Source: Diaporthe sp. PMI_573
Lineage: Eukaryota > Ascomycota > Sordariomycetes > Diaporthales > Diaporthaceae
Reading direction: 5' to 3'
Assembly: GCA_021399435.1 (NCBI GenBank)
Contig: JAJTUP010000198.1
Location: 1-23,932, forward strand
Length of the DNA stretch: 23,932 bases
Shown: in pieces, positions 20,211 through 23,932 of the stretch
How the letters are laid out: each line of letters starts with the position of its first letter
How positions within the stretch are numbered: the stretch's first letter is position 1
Made by a program: the position numbers and the translations under genes
Notes under the pieces: generated by a model
The model's input: only the letters and a program-made list of their open reading frames with translations
What the model was told of the DNA's origin: nothing
Databases searched by the model: none

Positions 20211-20800
20211 TTAATACTTACACCATTCTAACTTACAGGTATTAATAGCTACGCCAGCTAGTTTTACGTTATAAAGGATATTATCAAGGTTCTTAATATA
20301 TTTTACTATATATCTTCTAACTCTAGGTAGATTAGGAATCTCCTTATTATTATAATCTATATCAAGACCTCTAACAACTACATTATCTAGAAAAGGTCTA
20401 TAGATTAAGGGAATCAAGTTATATAATAGCTATACTATATATTATATAAACTAGGCCACGGAATTAGTAGCACCTATAGGTAGGCTACATTATTGAAATA
20501 ATCTAATCAGTATTACAAAGGTCGTTATATTACGGCTCTTTTTATCAAGCTTAACCTAATTATAGCCTAAGAAGAAATCTAGGAGAAAGAAAATCTTATA
20601 TATTATAAATTCTTCTATAAATTTATCTACTACTAGAGGTATAAAGGCATCTCTAATTATAACCCTATTTCCTTTAGAGATATTATTAATTAGCTAGTAC
20701 CCTAAGTCCTTTTTCTTAACTAAGAACCAGCCGTTCTAATATACCACATAAGATTCCTTAATAATACCACTTGCCTTTCTTTCTCTCAGCATTTTAATAA
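20211..20800 (-). pseudogene. Gypsy reverse transcriptase remnant
   Basis: One minus-strand frame shows RT landmarks in order: a GWFLVKKKDLGY segment, VIIRDAFIPLVVDKF, LLDFFLGYN, LDKKSRNITTF, LPIGATNSVA, then FLDNVVVRG. The next ~60 codons (to 20211) are stop-free. The catalytic F-x-D-D box reads FLDN: the second Asp codon has become AAT (20382-20384), a G-to-A transition that by itself would abolish activity. At least six TAA/TAG codons lie in the frame. Confidence 0.8.
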
Positions 20801-23074
20801 CTATTATTTTAAAGGCTCTAGGTAACTTAATTATCTTTACTTAGTAGGCCTTGTATAGTATAGTTCTAATTATTTAAGATAAAGCAACATTTATACTAAT
20901 TTAAAATATATAAGACTAATCCTAGGCTAGAGCCTTTTCTTTATTAAACAAGAGATGGGTAAACATGTTCTTTTCCTTAGTCAAAAAGCTATTATAATTA
21001 TCCTTTATAATCTATTTTAAGTAATTAAGAGTAAGTTAAGATCCCCTCTTAGTCTTAGAGAATTTTAGCTATATCTAGGGGTTATATTTATATCTATGGT
21101 TCTGGTTTATAGTATCCCTAATTCTTACTTTATAGCTCAGCTTCTAGTTAACTATTCCCTCCAGAACTAATTTATTAAATAGGTAGTTATCTACTAGATA
21201 TACCTTAACTCCCACCCTCTTATAGAGGGTTTTAATTATAAGTTAACAAGTATATCTAATTAATTTAGCAACACTAGCAGGTAATAGGATCGAGTTTACC
21301 CATTTATAAGTATAGGCCATCCTTATTTTTAGATAAGATCCGTAAATATACTAAAGATTAGGTTTTTTAATACCTTTAAGTATATATAACTAACATACTT
21401 TATACTAAAGGTCTTTTATAAAAGAAACTAACAACTTCTAAACATCCTTATCCTAGAAGATACCTAGAATTTTATCACCTTCTTTAATACCAAGATAAGT
21501 TAAAAAAAGCTTAACTAGAGTACTAATTATTACTAATTTCTAATCAGATTACTCTAAATACATCTAAATAACTAAAGTCTATAGAATATATTTTTCTAAA
21601 ACTCGTACACTATTACTAGGTACTATATAAAAAGGCTTCTAGTTCCTTTATCCTAGGCTATACTTTATCTAGAAGTCTCCTAATATAATATATATAAATA
21701 GGAAATCCTTTAACTTTTTAAAAATTAGATTAATGTTAAGAAAAAACAGTATTCCAAGAAGAATGTAGTATATAACATTATAGATTACATTATTAATAAT
21801 AAAGAAAACTTACTTTATCTAATCAGGGCTAATATAAATCTAGTTTTTAGTTACCCTAATTAAAGATAAGGCTTCTCTATTATAAACTATAGAGGTTATA
21901 TCCTTAAAAGGAGAATAAATAAGTTAGTTTTAGCTATAATAGCTTAATAATAGTAGATTTATCTCTACCCTGATATTAAACAAAGCTAGTAAAGGTATAT
22001 ATTAGTTATTTCCTATATATATAGTAAGGAAAGCTAAACTATAATATCCTTAATTAATTATATCTAAAGTCAATATAGCTAGAAAGCTAACATAATATCT
22101 AATTATTATTAAGGTTAGAGTAGTTTCCCCTAGTAAGTTACTTATCAAAGTACTAATAACTTTAATATTCAGGTACTAGTCTCTCTATCCCCTTATTTTA
22201 TAAACAGGTTTAAAAGGGACTTACAAAATAGTCCTTACCCTATCCTATAAGGCTTGCAGGCACCTGATCAGAGCAGCATTTATCTCTCTAAGAGCTAAAA
22301 GATCAGAAGCATATATCTTAATAGTTTCACCAAGAATTACCTATACCGCTGCTTTTTCTAGAGGTAAGGTTTCTACTAGTTATCTTTTTAGCTTAGCATA
22401 GGTTGGTTTTTCTACCACCACCCCCGCCGCTATACTAACTTAATTATATTCTATATACCTAGTAAATTCTTCTACTATATAGCTTTCTAAGTTATCTAGT
22501 TTCTTTCTACTTAGACTACTTAGACTTAATAAATTATTTTTAAAGTAAATATATATTTTAGGGTAAGGGGTATCTAGTATAGCTTTATACATCACCTTAT
22601 TATCCTAATCTATACTATCCTCTATTACTTGTCTCTTCTTTACAGTATTAACAAAGGTTTATAGATCTTTTAAATAAATCTACTCTTTACCTATAATAAT
22701 AATATAGAAAAATAGGTCTAAGATTATCAATATAGATCTAATAACCAGTGATTTTCCTAGTAGTTTAAGATTTTAGACTAGTTTAACCTCTCCTAAGGCT
22801 GGGTTACCTCTAAATAATAAGTTTACCTTAATAAGTTTTTAATATTAAAGGATATATAGCAAGTTAGTTCTACCTTTCTATAATAGAAACTCTAGTTAGC
22901 CTCTAGTATACTTCTTAATCCTAATTCCTTTCTAATCATAATAGAGTTAAATACTAACAGGGTTTAGAAATTTAAAATATTTATTCCAAGCATCTATAAT
23001 AATACTGAGAATCATCAAAGAACCTTTATACTTCTCTATATAGAAGAGCCTATTAGTAACAAGCTTATTAATCT

Positions 23075-23130
23075 TATTATATTTATAGGTAGTATAGTCT
23101 TCTCCTATACAGCCATAGCATATATACGGA
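23075..23130 (-). pseudogene. gag zinc-knuckle remnant
   Basis: The frame reads ICYGCIGEDYTTYKY. The first two Cys of a C-x2-C-x4-H-x4-C knuckle are intact (23118-23120, 23109-23111), while the His and last Cys positions are both Tyr. CAT-to-TAT and TGT-to-TAT are each one RIP-type transition. Confidence 0.5.
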
Positions 23131-23300
23131 GAACCATCCTTTTTTAGCTAAACAATAGAAATACTATAAGTATTATTATTATCATTACTTAAGGCTAGGG
23201 AGTAGATTTCCTAGCTACTAGGTCTCTTAAATAGACCCTACTATACCTGTTCTAATTAGTCCGAGTTTAGTTATCGTCTATTATAAAGGTTGCTTTAGTA

Positions 23301-23932
23301 TAATGTCTAAGTTATTTATTAATCTCCTTCTCCTTTTATATTCCTTAGCTACTCGATTTTTAAGTTAGTAAATTTATTTACAAGGTCGTCTATCCTTTAT
23401 TTAAAAAAACTATCGCCCTAATTTCTATACTGATTAGGCTAAACAACAGGTTCCAGATATATATAGTAGATTTCGAGTATCTCAGATTATTACTTTATTA
23501 CTTCTCTATATACTATTAATTCTACTAATTCTATAGGTCTATTTAGAAATAATCAGAAAGTCTTTTTATAGCTAAGTAATAGTCTTACTTAGAGTACTCT
23601 AATTCTCTATTAAGGATAGATAGAAGCCTGTCCTTAAATTCTATCCAGGGTATATTTTTAACCTTTTCCTTATGGGTTAGTCCAAAAAGAAGCTACTTTT
23701 TTAATCTAGGATAAAAGCATCTTATAAAAAGTCCTGCTTCCCTAATTAAACATCTCTCTAGCTTCAATCAGTACTTAATTATAGTTAGTAATCCTCTATT
23801 TCCATTCCTTAAGGTTATCTAAGGGATTCTAGCAGAGGATTACTTCTCCCAAGCCCAAATCTACTTAAGAAAAAGTATCACTAGTTTTAAAGTAGGCTAA
23901 AGTTTCCTAACTCTATAAAGCCTAAGTACTTA
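23301..23932. other. RIP-type AT-rich sequence to the window end
   Basis: The composition is the same as the Gypsy remnant and probably includes its gag 5' part. No frame of 60 codons and no LTR terminus could be recognised. Confidence 0.4.

Larger units (their letters stand above)
18200..23300 (-). mobile_element. RIP-destroyed Ty3/Gypsy LTR retrotransposon
   Basis: Reading right to left, the pol order is traceable. A gag zinc knuckle is at about 23080-23125. A protease-like site at 21969-21977 reads N-I-R before VEINLL, where D-T/S-G is expected. Reverse transcriptase follows at 20211-20800 and integrase at about 18800-19090. The RT-before-IN order is that of Ty3/Gypsy, not Copia. All parts are riddled with TAA/TAG, and changes at key residues are transitions. 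The LTRs were not located, so the outer limits are approximate; the 5' end may lie beyond the window. Confidence 0.75.

Noticed and set aside
1..23932. CRISPR array, bacterial operon or rRNA genes
   Set aside because: There are no regularly spaced direct repeats, and the spliceosomal introns and RIP composition point to a fungal nuclear genome; no rRNA-like sequence was seen.

Overview
The window looks like nuclear DNA of a filamentous ascomycete (Pezizomycotina). Its genes carry short GT-AG introns with CTAAC/CTGAC-type branch sites. It holds fungal gene families (a spherulin-4-domain secreted protein, a FluG/DUF3435 protein). It alternates between normal-GC islands and very AT-rich blocks in which CpA/TpG look depleted and TpA enriched, the footprint of repeat-induced point mutation (RIP). 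No species can be named from the sequence alone.

Layout. 1-~1350 is a RIP-type AT-rich block that grades into mixed sequence to ~2.0 kb. 2.0-2.75 kb holds a tRNA-like element with pol III boxes and a compact LTR-like/promoter-like segment. 3.0-3.6 kb (-) is an unrecognised gene broken by two in-frame TAG codons. 4357-7384 (-) is the main gene: a three-exon secreted protein of about 951 aa that fuses an HExxH (aspzincin/M35-like) metallopeptidase, a spherulin-4 (GH135-like) domain and a fibronectin-III-like tail. A ~155-bp tandem duplication lies in its upstream region. 8459-9079 (+) encodes a small secreted protein made of two internal repeats, with an uORF whose stop overlaps its start codon.

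9065-11685 (-) is the most interesting item. It is an essentially full-length pseudogene of a FluG/DUF3435 protein, the tyrosine-recombinase family that includes the captains of giant Starship transposons. I can splice it with four canonical introns and no frameshift. It is killed only by point mutations: fourteen in-frame stops, thirteen of them TAA or TAG, and a Cys where I expect the first catalytic Arg. If it was a captain, its downstream side (to the left) would be cargo: the small secreted protein and then the peptidase-spherulin gene. That is a testable inference, not something the sequence proves.

12.07-23.93 kb is an almost ORF-free RIP block. It contains a very AT-rich repeat (~12.08-12.46 kb) whose end is homologous to the first ~72 bases of the window, undeciphered relics, and a wrecked Ty3/Gypsy retrotransposon on the minus strand (~18.2-23.3 kb). 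In that element the zinc knuckle, protease, reverse transcriptase and integrase can still be traced in the order gag-PR-RT-(RH)-IN.
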